Notes: generated by a model from the letters alone, not told the origin. Positions 54,304 to 63,164 are shown, counted from the first letter of the stretch. The stretch is 64,000 nt of DNA from an uncultured Bacteroidales bacterium (GCA_902801425.1 CADCIQ010000042.1:1-64000), one strand, 5' to 3'. Made by a program: numbers and translations.

Positions 54304-56364
54304 TCTCTTCAATCCTTCCTTAAGGAATGATATATATGCCTCAACATCCTCATCGTAGGAACGGGGAGAGGTGAGGAGATTGCCGTCGTTGTCGAGGAGA
54401 ACGTAGAAAGGCTGGGTGTTAGCCCCGAACTTGGTGCGCTGGAGATAGCTCCATTTGTCGCCTACCGTGCGTAGCTTGCGAGGCTGGTTGTTCTCCGTAA
54501 CCTCAATAGGCTCTGGGAGAGGAGTCTTGTCATCGACGAAGAGCTGAATGAGGACATAGTCGTTGGTTATCATTTCCTTCACACGCTCATCTGTCCATAC
54601 GGCAGCCTCCATCTTTCGGCAGTTCACGCATCCGAAGCCGGTGAAGTCGATCATAACAGGCTTACCCTCAGACTTTGCCGCCTGTATGCCCAAGTCAAAG
54701 TCCTTGTATCGGGCTTCCACGGTCTCGCTCTTGTATAGGTTGAAGTCCTGTGTGCTCATAGGAGGAGCGAAGGCAGAGACAGCCTTGCATGGTGCGCCCC
54801 AGAGTCCGGGAACCATGTAGAGGGCGAAGGCGAAGGAGCAGAGAGACATGAAGAATCGAGTTACGGAGGTTCGGGTATTGATGATTTTCTCCCCCATCTC
54901 GTCAAATTCATCCTCATCGTGAGGGAAACGGATCCAGCCTATGAGGTAGCATCCGAGGAGGAAGAAGAGCATGATCCAGAGAGAGAGGAACACCTCGCGG
55001 TCGAGCAGGTGCCAGCCGTAAGCAAGGTCGGCTACGGAGAGGAACTTTAGCGAAAATGCAAGTTCTATGAAGCCGAGTGTCACCTTGATGCGGTTCATCC
55101 AGTTGCCAGACTTCGGGGCAGACTTCAGCCATGTAGGGAAGATGGCGAAGAGGGTGAAAGGCAGGGCAAGGGCGAGGGCGAAACCGAACATTCCCACGGC
55201 AGGACCTATGATGTTGCCTGATGTTCCCATCTCCACGAGGAGGAATCCGATGATAGGACCTGTGCATGAGAAGCTGACGAGGGCGAGGGTGAATGCCATG
55301 AGGAATATGCTCATCAGCCCTGAGGATGAAGAGGCTTTCCTGTCAACGGCATTGTTCCATGAAGAAGGCAGGGTGATCTCGAAGCCACCGAGGAAGGAGG
55401 CTCCGAATACTAATAGCATGAGGAAGAAGAAGATGTTGAAGATGGCATTAGTTGACAGGGCATTGAGTGCCGATGCCCCGAAGATTGCTGTTACGGCAAG
55501 TCCGAGTGAGAGGTATATCACGATGATTGACACCCCATATATAATAGCGTCTCTTATTCCCTTTGCTGATCGCACCACCTTTCCCTTTCCGTTTTCATCC
55601 TTGCTTGCTCTCTTCAGGAAGAAGCTCACCGTCATCGGGATGATAGGCCACACGCAAGGGGTGAGCAGGGCAATGAGACCACCGAGGAAGCCGAGGAGGA
55701 AGATGCCCAGTCCCCCCTCCTTCTCCCCCGAGGGGGAGGATGGGTTTAGTGTTGAGGGTTGAGGGTTTAGTGTTGAGAGTTGAGGGTTTAGAGTTGAGGG
55801 TTTAGTGTTTAGTGTTGAGGCGTCTTTTAAGGAATCAAGACTATTATCTTGCCCCTTAACAGGGGAAGGGGTAGCGTCCTCATCTATCTTATCGTTTTTT
55901 TTTCCTGTATTAGATGTTGAAGGAAGAGTTACAGTTCCGCTATAACTGAACTCAACGCTTGTAGGAGGCAGGCAAGTTTCGTCATTGCAGGCGCCGAACT
56001 CAAAGTAGCCCTCAATCTTGTATTCCTTGCCAGTAAGCTTCACCTTCTGGGAGAAAGTGACATTGTCCTCATAGTAAGCCACTTCACCATTCCATACAGC
56101 CTCAAATTTCTTCGTGGCAGGCTTGTTGGCTTTCAGAGGACCTTCCACCTTTGCCCCTTCAATCTTATCCACATTGAAGGATGCGGCTATCGGACCGTGC
56201 TTCTCCTCAGGCGCATACACATGCCATCCCTTAGCCATTGTGCCTGAGAAGGAAATGATAATCTCATCGGGAGCCGTCTGTTTCATAGAGGCTGTGAACT
56301 TTACCTGGGCATTTATTGCTATTGCCAGAAAGGCAAATATGGTTGCAGTAAATAGTCGTTTCAT
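54298..56364 (-). CDS. DsbD-type thiol-disulfide reductase (cytochrome c biogenesis/DsbD family)
   Basis: It transfers reducing power from the cytoplasm to exported proteins. After the signal peptide, an N-terminal DsbD alpha-like domain has the Cys pair in FGACNDETCLPP (near 130). About eight membrane segments follow, beginning IFLLGFLGGLIALLTPCVWP, and end at about residue 530. A C-terminal thioredoxin domain carries CVNC in GFGCVNCRKMEA. Between the first two domains lies an unusual linker of STLNPQP-like repeats (residues about 180-220) encoded by repeat DNA also typical of the spacers. Confidence 0.92.
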   Translation of the reverse strand: MKRLFTATIFAFLAIAINAQVKFTASMKQTAPDEIIISFSGTMAKGWHVYAPEEKHGPIAASFNVDKIEGAKVEGPLKANKPATKKFEAVWNGEVAYYEDNVTFSQKVKLTGKEYKIEGYFEFGACNDETCLPPTSVEFSYSGTVTLPSTSNTGKKNDKIDEDATPSPVKGQDNSLDSLKDASTLNTKPSTLNPQLSTLNPQPSTLNPSSPSGEKEGGLGIFLLGFLGGLIALLTPCVWPIIPMTVSFFLKRASKDENGKGKVVRSAKGIRDAIIYGVSIIVIYLSLGLAVTAIFGASALNALSTNAIFNIFFFLMLLVFGASFLGGFEITLPSSWNNAVDRKASSSSGLMSIFLMAFTLALVSFSCTGPIIGFLLVEMGTSGNIIGPAVGMFGFALALALPFTLFAIFPTWLKSAPKSGNWMNRIKVTLGFIELAFSLKFLSVADLAYGWHLLDREVFLSLWIMLFFLLGCYLIGWIRFPHDEDEFDEMGEKIINTRTSVTRFFMSLCSFAFALYMVPGLWGAPCKAVSAFAPPMSTQDFNLYKSETVEARYKDFDLGIQAAKSEGKPVMIDFTGFGCVNCRKMEAAVWTDERVKEMITNDYVLIQLFVDDKTPLPEPIEVTENNQPRKLRTVGDKWSYLQRTKFGANTQPFYVLLDNDGNLLTSPRSYDEDVEAYISFLKEGLKRK
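55709..55880. repeat. Short-period and GC-rich repeats inside the DsbD-type coding sequence
   Basis: Positions 55743-55822 are tandem tttagtgttgagggt-like words that translate on the minus strand to STLNPQ repeats. They are flanked by GC-rich blocks (55709-55742, with cccccgagggggag; and ccccttaacaggggaagggg near 55854). The same kinds of sequence normally lie in intergenic spacers here. All remain in frame. Confidence 0.85.
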
Positions 56365-56476
56365 TGTTTATTATATTGTTTAGTGTTTGGTGTTTTGAAT
56401 TTTATTATTATCCGCCATCGTCTAATTGCGGATAATAATAAATAGTTTTGTGTTCATGTGTCACTCAAATTCTTCA

Positions 56477-56989
56477 CTATTCACTCTCAGAGAGATACTC
56501 CTTCGCATACTCCACATAGTGAGCAGCGTAGCTCTCTGCCTGATTAGGCTTTGTCTGCTTGATAAACTTGGCAGGCACACCTCCCCATATCTCGTGAGGG
56601 CCTATCTTTGTGTTTGAGAGTACAAGGGCATGGGCTGCAACGACTGCACCTTCACCAACCTCTGCTCCGTCAAGAACCGTGCTGCCCATTCCGATGAGAC
56701 AGCCCTTTCGGAGAGTGCAAGCGTGTACCGTAGCGTTATGACCAATGGTAACGTCATCCTCCATAACGGTAGGACCGGTGGTGTTAGTTACGTGAACCAC
56801 AGCGCCATCCTGCACGTTGCAACGGTTGCCCATAGTGATAGGTGCAACATCGCCACGCACGGTAGCACCGAACCAGACAGAACACTCGTCACCCATTGTG
56901 ACATCGCCTACTATTGCAGCATTCTCGCTGAAATAACATTCCTTTCCCCACTTAGGAGAAATTCCTTTGTATGATTTTATTATAGCCAT
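56477..56989 (-). CDS. Gamma-carbonic anhydrase-like hexapeptide-repeat protein
   Basis: The start MAIIKSYKGISPKWG (56989) is chosen because the longer frame enters the GC-rich repeat. A left-handed beta-helix is visible in hexapeptide turns such as VGDVTMGDECSVWFGA and IGMGSTVLDGAEVGEGA. Metal-type His residues occur in GAVVHV and GHNATVHAC. The length of 170 aa is typical of the YrdA/gamma-CA-like family. Activity is uncertain because many members are not proven carbonic anhydrases. The GC-rich repeat supplies gggggagagg just before the ATG. Confidence 0.9.
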   Translation of the reverse strand: MAIIKSYKGISPKWGKECYFSENAAIVGDVTMGDECSVWFGATVRGDVAPITMGNRCNVQDGAVVHVTNTTGPTVMEDDVTIGHNATVHACTLRKGCLIGMGSTVLDGAEVGEGAVVAAHALVLSNTKIGPHEIWGGVPAKFIKQTKPNQAESYAAHYVEYAKEYLSESE

Positions 56990-56991
56990 AG

Positions 56992-57159
56992 GGCCTCTCC
57001 CCCCGCCCTCCCCCGTAGGGAGGGAGCCGGAATGCAAATGGGGGATTCCGAATTATTTATTGTTTTATTTGCCTAACCATCCCTTTTTCTACCGATCCAC
57101 TTCCAATTCTCGTAATCGAATCGGCTCCCTCCCTACGGGGGAGGGCGGGGGGAGAGGCC
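56992..57159. repeat. GC-rich palindromic element, copy 2
   Basis: The perfect 38 bp arms 56992-57029 and 57122-57159 are identical to those of the element at 41050-41208; the core differs. It lies between luxS and the gamma-carbonic anhydrase-like gene, again two genes in the same direction, with 2 bp to the start codon and 6 bp to the luxS stop. Confidence 0.95.
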
Positions 57160-57165
57160 GTTTCT

Positions 57166-57681
57166 TTACGCATCAAAGAACACCTTACCGTTAGTGTCCT
57201 CTGGTCTAACTATTCCAGGATATTCACAATAGAAATCTTCCTTGAGGCGCTTCACATAGCGGCGAGCCTCATACTTAGCCATTGGGAGGTCGTGCATGAG
57301 GTAGTTTCCGCAGGTAGCAGCTGTAGTGCCTGGAACCTCATCGTCATAGTCAACCACATACTGGAATGCACCAATCATCAGATTGCGGATCTCCTCACAA
57401 GAGTACTTACCTTTTAATATAAGGTAGTTGCCTGTGAGGCATCCCATAGGTCCCCAGTAGATTACGTTCTCCTTCCAACCGTCGAGGTTGCGAAGGTATG
57501 TGGCAACAAGATGCTCTATGGTGTGAATGGCAGCCGGATTGAGACAAGGCTCATGGTTAGGTGCTGTCATACGGATGTCGTAGGTAGTGATAGCAGCACC
57601 ATTCACTTCATCCTGACGGGAAACATATATGCCGGGCTGAAGGTTAGTGTGATCAACTGCAAAGCTTGGTATTAAGTCCAT
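57166..57681 (-). CDS. luxS: S-ribosylhomocysteine lyase
   Basis: It splits S-ribosylhomocysteine to homocysteine and the precursor of the autoinducer AI-2, in the activated methyl cycle. The zinc site is formed by His53 and His57 in HTIEH plus Cys124 in TTAATCGNYL. The catalytic Cys81 is in GPMGCLTGN, and Glu56 is present. The length of 171 aa is slightly above the usual 155-165. A promoter lies upstream, and the next gene, for the gamma-carbonic anhydrase-like protein, follows across the GC-rich palindrome. Confidence 0.97.
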   Translation of the reverse strand: MDLIPSFAVDHTNLQPGIYVSRQDEVNGAAITTYDIRMTAPNHEPCLNPAAIHTIEHLVATYLRNLDGWKENVIYWGPMGCLTGNYLILKGKYSCEEIRNLMIGAFQYVVDYDDEVPGTTAATCGNYLMHDLPMAKYEARRYVKRLKEDFYCEYPGIVRPEDTNGKVFFDA

Positions 57682-57699
57682 CTTTATTAAATTTAAGAG

Positions 57700-57740
57700 C
57701 CTCTTCCCCCGCCCTCTCGCGTAGGAAGGGAGCTGGAAGG
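57700..57740. repeat. GC-rich repeat half-element upstream of luxS
   Basis: The sequence gcctcttcccccgccctctcgcgtaggaagggagctgg matches one arm of the GC-rich palindromes. A related copy without the complement lies at 57960-58000 (ctccctcccaccctctcgcgt), inside the leader of the plus-strand lipoprotein gene. Confidence 0.7.
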
Positions 57741-57802
57741 CGAAAGAAGCATGTTAATTATTGATTGTAAACTCCCATTGGAGGGAAGCCTATTCCTGAG
57801 TG

Positions 57803-57834
57803 CAAATTTATGAAAAAATTTTTTAACAACCAAA
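57803..57834 (-). promoter_or_regulatory. Promoter of luxS
   Basis: On the minus strand TTTG (57831-57834), a 20 bp spacer and TAAATTTG (57803-57810) fit the consensus. The leader of about 115 bases includes the GC-rich half-repeat. Confidence 0.75.
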
Positions 57835-57903
57835 AAAAACAGGCATTTTGATGCTGAAAGTTTGTTAAAGGGTATTACTAATTCTTATATTCAAGCATAC
57901 AAT

Positions 57904-57935
57904 TTTGGTGGTTTCAATTCGTTTTCATACCTTTG
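57904..57935 (+). promoter_or_regulatory. Promoter of coiled-coil lipoprotein gene
   Basis: TTTG (57904-57907), a 20 bp spacer and TACCTTTG (57928-57935) match the consensus. It is divergent from the luxS promoter, with about 70 bp between the two -33 elements. Confidence 0.78.
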
Positions 57936-58098
57936 CACTCAGAAATGAGAATGAAACAACCTCCCTCCCACCCTCTCGCGTAGAGATGGAGCCAGAGCGC
58001 AGAAGGGTAACAGGAAAAGAGTTAAAAGGTCATTAGTAATTCGTCATTTGTAATCAATAAAGTGGTATATAAATTTATTCACCTAATATAAAATAGAA

Positions 58099-58275
58099 AT
58101 GCAAACAAAAAACATTTTCTCAATTGCAGCTTTCGCATTCGCTGCAATCACACTCGGCTCATGCGGCAATCAGGCAGAGCAGGCACAGAAGGAGCTTGAT
58201 TCACTCCGTAACGTAGTAGCAGAACAGCAGAATCAGCTTCAGGCTGCGTTGTTGCAGCTGAGGGTATCCTCATGA
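58099..58275 (+). pseudogene. Lipoprotein N-terminal fragment, frame broken from the downstream coiled-coil ORF
   Basis: The ORF starts MQTKNIFSIAAFAFAAITLG with lipobox GSCG and continues as a coiled coil (AEQAQKELDSLRNVVAEQQN) to residue 58, then stops at TGA (58273-58275). The next ORF begins at the overlapping ATG (58272) in another frame and carries on the same coiled-coil style, and its frame is open from 58212 (reading AAEGIL just before its Met). The simplest reading is one lipoprotein gene of about 270 codons broken by an indel between 58212 and 58270. Separate coupled genes (ATGA overlap) are an alternative. Confidence 0.6.
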
Positions 58276-58925
58276 AGAATACTGAGGGTGGTGTTCCAAA
58301 CCGTCAGCGTCTCAAGCAGAACGTAGAGGCTTACAAGACAATCCTCCAGAAGTATCGCGATAAGATCAGCAAGCTCCAGTCAAGACTCAAGAGCGAAAAG
58401 AGTGCTCACGCTGCTAAGATGCAGGAAATGCTCGAGAAGATGCAGGCTCAGCTCGACGAGAAGGATAAGGAAATCGAGGATCTCAAGAAGCAGATCGAGG
58501 ACAAGAATGTTAGCATCGCTGAGCTCAACACTCAGGTTACTAACCTCGGTAACAATGTAAAGGAACTCACAGACCAGAACATTGCTAAGGATCAGACAAT
58601 CACAGCTCAGACTGACAAGATGAATGAGGCTTACTTCATCATCGGCACAGGTAAGGAGCTCAAGGCTAAGGGTCTCATGGTTGGTGGCGGTCTCTTCTCT
58701 AAGAAGAAGCTCGACCTCTCTGCTGGTGATCTCTCTAAGCTCACTAAGATTGATATGCGCGCTAAGAAGACATTCTCTATCCCAAGCGCTAAGCCTAAGA
58801 TCCTCACACAGGCTCCTGCTGGCTCTTACACTCTCACTAAGACTGGTGACAAGTCATCTACCCTGACTATCACAGACGTAGCTAAGTTCTGGAGCATGAG
58901 CAACGTACTCGTTATTCAGTACTAA
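58272..58925 (+). CDS. Coiled-coil protein, probable C-terminal part of a split lipoprotein
   Basis: The 217 aa ORF has a long coiled coil (residues about 15-115, for example MQAQLDEKDKEIEDLKKQIE) followed by a compact beta domain ending STLTITDVAKFWSMSNVLVIQY. It has no signal peptide of its own, although the beta domain resembles exported proteins. That supports its being the rest of the lipoprotein started at 58099. Codon use is strongly biased (AAG, CTC, GCT), like a highly expressed gene. The family is a Bacteroidetes lipoprotein of unknown role. Confidence 0.75.
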   Translation: MKNTEGGVPNRQRLKQNVEAYKTILQKYRDKISKLQSRLKSEKSAHAAKMQEMLEKMQAQLDEKDKEIEDLKKQIEDKNVSIAELNTQVTNLGNNVKELTDQNIAKDQTITAQTDKMNEAYFIIGTGKELKAKGLMVGGGLFSKKKLDLSAGDLSKLTKIDMRAKKTFSIPSAKPKILTQAPAGSYTLTKTGDKSSTLTITDVAKFWSMSNVLVIQY

Positions 58926-58956
58926 GCAACTGCTTAAAACTCACAAAGCTAAATAT

Positions 58957-58988
58957 AGGCACTCGTCATTATGGCGAGTGCCTTTTTT
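58957..58988 (+). terminator. Rho-independent terminator
   Basis: The perfect arms aggcactcg (58957-58965) and cgagtgcct (58975-58983) are followed by a TTTTTT run. It lies 30 bp past the coiled-coil ORF stop and is a classic terminator for that unit. Confidence 0.95.
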
Positions 58989-59050
58989 GTTACTAAAGCA
59001 TAAACAAAAATGAAATAAAACGCAGATTTATCATTTTTTTTACTTAAACC

Positions 59051-59081
59051 TTGCTTGTTTCACTAATTTATAGTACCTTTG
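59051..59081 (+). promoter_or_regulatory. Promoter of the DUF3857 gene pair
   Basis: TTGC (59051-59054), a 19 bp spacer and TACCTTTG (59074-59081) match the Bacteroidetes pattern. The start codon at 59135 is about 50 bases downstream. Confidence 0.72.
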
Positions 59082-59134
59082 CCACGTTGAAAAATATTAG
59101 ACGGTTAAAAATCTAAAACTTAATAACAAATAGA

Positions 59135-61126
59135 ATGTTGAACAAGCGACTCTTTATTCTGTATGTGCTATTCGCACTTTTTACCGCTGCTTTCGGTCAG
59201 AAGAAGTTTTCCAAGGTCAGTATTGCTGACTTCGCAACACCTGCCGAAGCCGCCGACTCCTCTGCCGATGCCGTGTATATCTACAATATCGGAGATACAC
59301 ATTTCGAAATCTCACCTACCGGATTCAAGATGCAGACGCAGGTGAAAGTGCGTATGATGATTCTTACAGAGAAGGGTAAAGACTATGCCAACCAGTCAGT
59401 TGTATATCACTCTTCCGACAAGGGAAGTTCTTTTAATAATGACAAGGTTCTGAACATTAGTGCAGCTTCCTATAATCTTGTTGACGGCAAGGTAGTCAAG
59501 ACCTCCATGTCAGGAAAGTATGAATTCGTGGAGAAGGTTGACGACTATACCAAAAGAACAAAGTTCTCTATCCCAGAGGTTAAGGTGGGCTCTATCATTG
59601 AGTATAAATACACGCTGGTGAGCCCTCGCTATACATACATCCCTACATGGTATATGCAGATGGATGATCCTGTAAGATACAGCTACTACACCGTGACTAT
59701 CCCAGAATGGTTCAAGTATCAGGTAGAGCAGCGCGGAAGTAACAATGCCAAGTTCAACAAGGACAGGACTACCCTTCAGGCAAACTTGCAAGGTCAGATT
59801 GCAACAATTGAGGCTACAAGATATACCGTTGAGGCCGAGAATATCAAATCATTTAAGCATGAGAAACTCATATACTGCAAGAAGGACTATATGCAACGCA
59901 TGGACTTTGAACTTAGCGGCATAGAGATTCCTGGTGAGGTGTATAAGAACTATACAAACACATGGGCAGATGTGCGTAAGTTCATGGAGGGTGAATATGA
60001 TTTCGGTTCAAACCTCAAGATCAAGAACCCTTACTCTGCCGAAATGGCTTCTCTCGCACTTGACGGAAAGCCTTCAAGTGCCAAGGCTTCAATACTGTTC
60101 TCTTTACTCAAGAGCAAACTGAAATGGGACAAGACCTATAACCTCTATGCAAAGCCTTCAAAGGCTATAAAAGAAGGTAAGGGATCAAATGCCGACCTTA
60201 ACTTCGTGTATATGGCAATGCTCAGGGATGCAGGCATAAAGGCGACTCCAATGCTTATCCGTCTTCGTGATAACGGACGTCTGCCTGTGACTCATGCAAG
60301 TTCTGACAAGCTCAACACCTTTGTCGTTGCCATTGTTGACGATAGCGGTGCGCTTCTCTTTGCCGATTGCTCTGCCGACTATGGCGACATCAACATATTG
60401 CCAGATGAACTCATGGCAGAGGGCATACTCTATGATCCCTTCGTAACAGAGACTCCTAATGCTGGTGCTACCAGAGGAGACATCTATGACCTATCAGAAA
60501 TCAGAGGCAACTCCACAAATACACGTATCAACTGCATAGTAGATGCCAATGGAGAATTGGCAGGTCAGCGCATCAATACCCATATCGGCTATAATGCCCT
60601 TAACTATAAGGAGGCATACCATGCCGTAGAGGATAGTATTGCATTGATTGAGAAGATAGAGAAGAACCTTGAATGTAAGCTCGCATCTTTCAGGGCAAAA
60701 AACGTAAATGGTATTGGACGTGCAACGGAAGAGAGGATCCGTTTCACAAAGAAATCTATGGTAGATGGTGACAAGATATACTTCAATCCGCTTGTCTTCC
60801 CTGATGAAAAGACCAACTACTTTAAGGAGGCAGAGCGTTTGCTTCCAGTAGAGTTCCCTGCTGCTCAGACAACCACCATCACCTCTGCCATTACAATTCC
60901 TGAAGGATATGCAATAGAGGAAATGCCTAAGCCTGAAACTATCCAGTTGCCTGGTTATCTTGCAGTTGCCATCACATTCGAGATGCAGGACAACAATCTC
61001 GTAACCAAGTATCAGAGCATTGTTGACAACACCTTCATCCCTGCCACGGAATATGCAAAGTTGCAGGAATTCTGGAAAGGAGTGCTGAAGATCAACTCAA
61101 TGATGGTGTGCTTGAAGAAGCAATAA
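59135..61126 (+). CDS. DUF3857/transglutaminase-like protein, catalytic Cys absent
   Basis: It is an exported 663 aa protein with a signal peptide ending TAAFGQ. An N-terminal DUF3857 beta domain (residues about 50-250) is followed by a transglutaminase-like region and a C-terminal beta domain. At the place where active members have a Cys (the GDCK type), this one reads KGSNADLNFVYMAMLRDAG, so it is probably not catalytic. A paralogue with the Cys follows 85 bp downstream. Function is unknown, and a cell-envelope role is likely. Confidence 0.88.
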   Translation: MLNKRLFILYVLFALFTAAFGQKKFSKVSIADFATPAEAADSSADAVYIYNIGDTHFEISPTGFKMQTQVKVRMMILTEKGKDYANQSVVYHSSDKGSSFNNDKVLNISAASYNLVDGKVVKTSMSGKYEFVEKVDDYTKRTKFSIPEVKVGSIIEYKYTLVSPRYTYIPTWYMQMDDPVRYSYYTVTIPEWFKYQVEQRGSNNAKFNKDRTTLQANLQGQIATIEATRYTVEAENIKSFKHEKLIYCKKDYMQRMDFELSGIEIPGEVYKNYTNTWADVRKFMEGEYDFGSNLKIKNPYSAEMASLALDGKPSSAKASILFSLLKSKLKWDKTYNLYAKPSKAIKEGKGSNADLNFVYMAMLRDAGIKATPMLIRLRDNGRLPVTHASSDKLNTFVVAIVDDSGALLFADCSADYGDINILPDELMAEGILYDPFVTETPNAGATRGDIYDLSEIRGNSTNTRINCIVDANGELAGQRINTHIGYNALNYKEAYHAVEDSIALIEKIEKNLECKLASFRAKNVNGIGRATEERIRFTKKSMVDGDKIYFNPLVFPDEKTNYFKEAERLLPVEFPAAQTTTITSAITIPEGYAIEEMPKPETIQLPGYLAVAITFEMQDNNLVTKYQSIVDNTFIPATEYAKLQEFWKGVLKINSMMVCLKKQ

Positions 61127-61160
61127 CCCCTACCCTTCCCCCGCTCGGGAGGAGGGAGCT
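61127..61160. repeat. GC-rich repeat fragment in DUF3857 spacer
   Basis: The run cccctacccttcccccgctcg followed by ggaggagggagc resembles an arm of the GC-rich family, directly after the stop codon. Another copy begins within the next gene. Confidence 0.6.
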
Positions 61161-61211
61161 ATATAGTATTGATTCCTCAAAAACTGTGAATAACTAAAAC
61201 ATAATGAATTT

Positions 61212-63164
61212 ATGCGAAACCACATAGCGACAAAATGTAATTACTCCCTTCCCCCACTCGTGGGAAGGGCAAGGATTAGGGGCTGTAGTCTCTTTATCTT
61301 GTTTTGGTTTTGCTGTTTTTTTAGCTCCGCCCAGACTTCATTGAGCGTATCTGATATTCCCGACTCCCTAAAGAAGGACGCATATTCCGTTGTACGTGAT
61401 TATCAGGTCTCTGTCACAGCAAGCTCGCAACAGAGTCTTACTGCGCATTATCGTAAGGTAGTGACCATTCTTAAAAAAAAAGGTGAAAGACATGCTTTAT
61501 GGCACAGACCAACTAGCAGTTTTGACCAGCTCACCTCGTTTAGCGGAAAGATATACGATGAACAAGGTAATGTGAAGGGCAAGATAAAACGAAATGCAGT
61601 ACATACCTCGCAGTATTCCGAGCATCTTGCTACTGATGTACAGCATAACTATTTCGAACCTTCGGAATTGGATTACCCATACACCATCGAACTTGAATGG
61701 GATGTGAAGTCGTCAAAGGGATACATGGAATATGAGTATTTCTTCCCTATTGAACACGACAGGCAGTCTATGGAGAAGGCATCTTTCATACTCACTATTC
61801 CTGCTGACACAAAGATTCGCTATACAGGTATGCCGCATCAATGGGAGGCTCAGAAAAAGAACGAAGGCAATAATGAGGTTTATGCATGGAATATGCCGGC
61901 TATGCGATGCCTGATAGATGATGAGTATGATGACAAGCCCATGTTCTATTGCCCTTCAATCCTTGCCGTACCCTCGAATTTCAAGTTCGGAGAGTCTTCT
62001 GGCACTCTCGATAGCTGGGAGAGCCTTGGCAAATGGTATGCACAGCTTGCTGACAACAGGGGTACGTTGTTACCTGCTGATGTGCATAAGGTCAGGGAAC
62101 TAACTGCTGATTGCAAGAATGACAAGGAAAAAATAGCGGCTCTGTATAAATATCTTGGTGAGAAGACACGCTATGTCAGCATACAACTTGGCATTGGCGG
62201 ATGGCAACCCATGACTGCCGAGGAAGTTGGCAAGACAGGATTCGGAGATTGTAAGGCTCTTACAAATTATATGCAGGCTCTGCTCAAAGAAGCTGGCATT
62301 ACTTCTTGCCAGACAGTCATAAGCACAGAATACGCGGATCTTCTAAAGGGATTCCCTAATATGCACCAGACAAACCATGTTATCCTTACCATACCACAGA
62401 CAGATGGTAGCAACATGGTTATTGAGTGTACCAATCCGCAGTTGCCTTTAGGCTTTGTCCCGGGAAGCTATGCCGGACATGAGGCTTTACAGATAACAGG
62501 CGGTGAGGGTAAGCTCATACGCATTCCCGAATATACCCCTCAGAACAACTATGAGCGTCTGGTGGCAGAGGTACAACTTCAGGCAGACGGAAAATCCACC
62601 ATCAAGTTCTCCGATGATCACTATGGTGCACGTTATGGTGGTGTGCGTTCTATTGTTTATCAGAATGAAAAGGAACGTAAGGACAATGTGGCACATTGGG
62701 TGTCTCTTCAGGATCCTGTAATAGATAAGGTAAAGGTGAATGAGGTCAAGACTGATACCCCGCACCTTGATGTTCAGGCAGACATGAAGGTGACATACGG
62801 CAAGGTGAACGGCAATCGTATATTCTTGGCTTGTAATCCTTTCCGTGACTTCCATAAACCTCGTTTCAGAAATGGCAGACAACGTCCTATCGTTGTTGAG
62901 AGTTCTTATTCATTGGATGATGAGATAAGGATTTCACTTCCTGAGAACTGTGTCTTTAGTGCAGGTCAGAAGACGGAATCTTCCTCAACTGATTTCGGCA
63001 GTTATTCTCTCGACATCAAGCAAGAGGGACAGATGCTCATTATAAAGACAAAGGTGAGCGTAAACAAGGGCAGGTTTGACATCTCTCGCCAAAAAGAATT
63101 CTCCGATTTCCGCGAGGCACTATCAGATATGACAACTCGCTCCATTATCCTGGAAATAAAATAA
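61212..63164 (+). CDS. DUF3857/transglutaminase-like protein with conserved Cys
   Basis: It is a 650 aa exported protein paralogous to the previous one. DUF3857 (about 45-250) leads into a transglutaminase-like core with Cys in FGDCKALTNYM and His in QTNHVILTIPQ, then a C-terminal beta domain. It lacks an obvious Asp (ECTNPQLPLG at that place). Its first 25 residues (MRNHIATKCNYSLPPLVGRA) are translated GC-rich repeat, and match the GH9 protein's start (MRNLIANKCNFFLAPSRGKD). The hydrophobic signal core follows (LFILFWFCCFFSSAQ). Confidence 0.88.
   Translation: MRNHIATKCNYSLPPLVGRARIRGCSLFILFWFCCFFSSAQTSLSVSDIPDSLKKDAYSVVRDYQVSVTASSQQSLTAHYRKVVTILKKKGERHALWHRPTSSFDQLTSFSGKIYDEQGNVKGKIKRNAVHTSQYSEHLATDVQHNYFEPSELDYPYTIELEWDVKSSKGYMEYEYFFPIEHDRQSMEKASFILTIPADTKIRYTGMPHQWEAQKKNEGNNEVYAWNMPAMRCLIDDEYDDKPMFYCPSILAVPSNFKFGESSGTLDSWESLGKWYAQLADNRGTLLPADVHKVRELTADCKNDKEKIAALYKYLGEKTRYVSIQLGIGGWQPMTAEEVGKTGFGDCKALTNYMQALLKEAGITSCQTVISTEYADLLKGFPNMHQTNHVILTIPQTDGSNMVIECTNPQLPLGFVPGSYAGHEALQITGGEGKLIRIPEYTPQNNYERLVAEVQLQADGKSTIKFSDDHYGARYGGVRSIVYQNEKERKDNVAHWVSLQDPVIDKVKVNEVKTDTPHLDVQADMKVTYGKVNGNRIFLACNPFRDFHKPRFRNGRQRPIVVESSYSLDDEIRISLPENCVFSAGQKTESSSTDFGSYSLDIKQEGQMLIIKTKVSVNKGRFDISRQKEFSDFREALSDMTTRSIILEIK

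Noticed and set aside
58099..58290. Programmed ribosomal frameshift
   Set aside because: No slippery heptamer or A-run lies in the overlap (the region reads gctgcgttgttgcagctg), so an indel or coupled starts are more likely.
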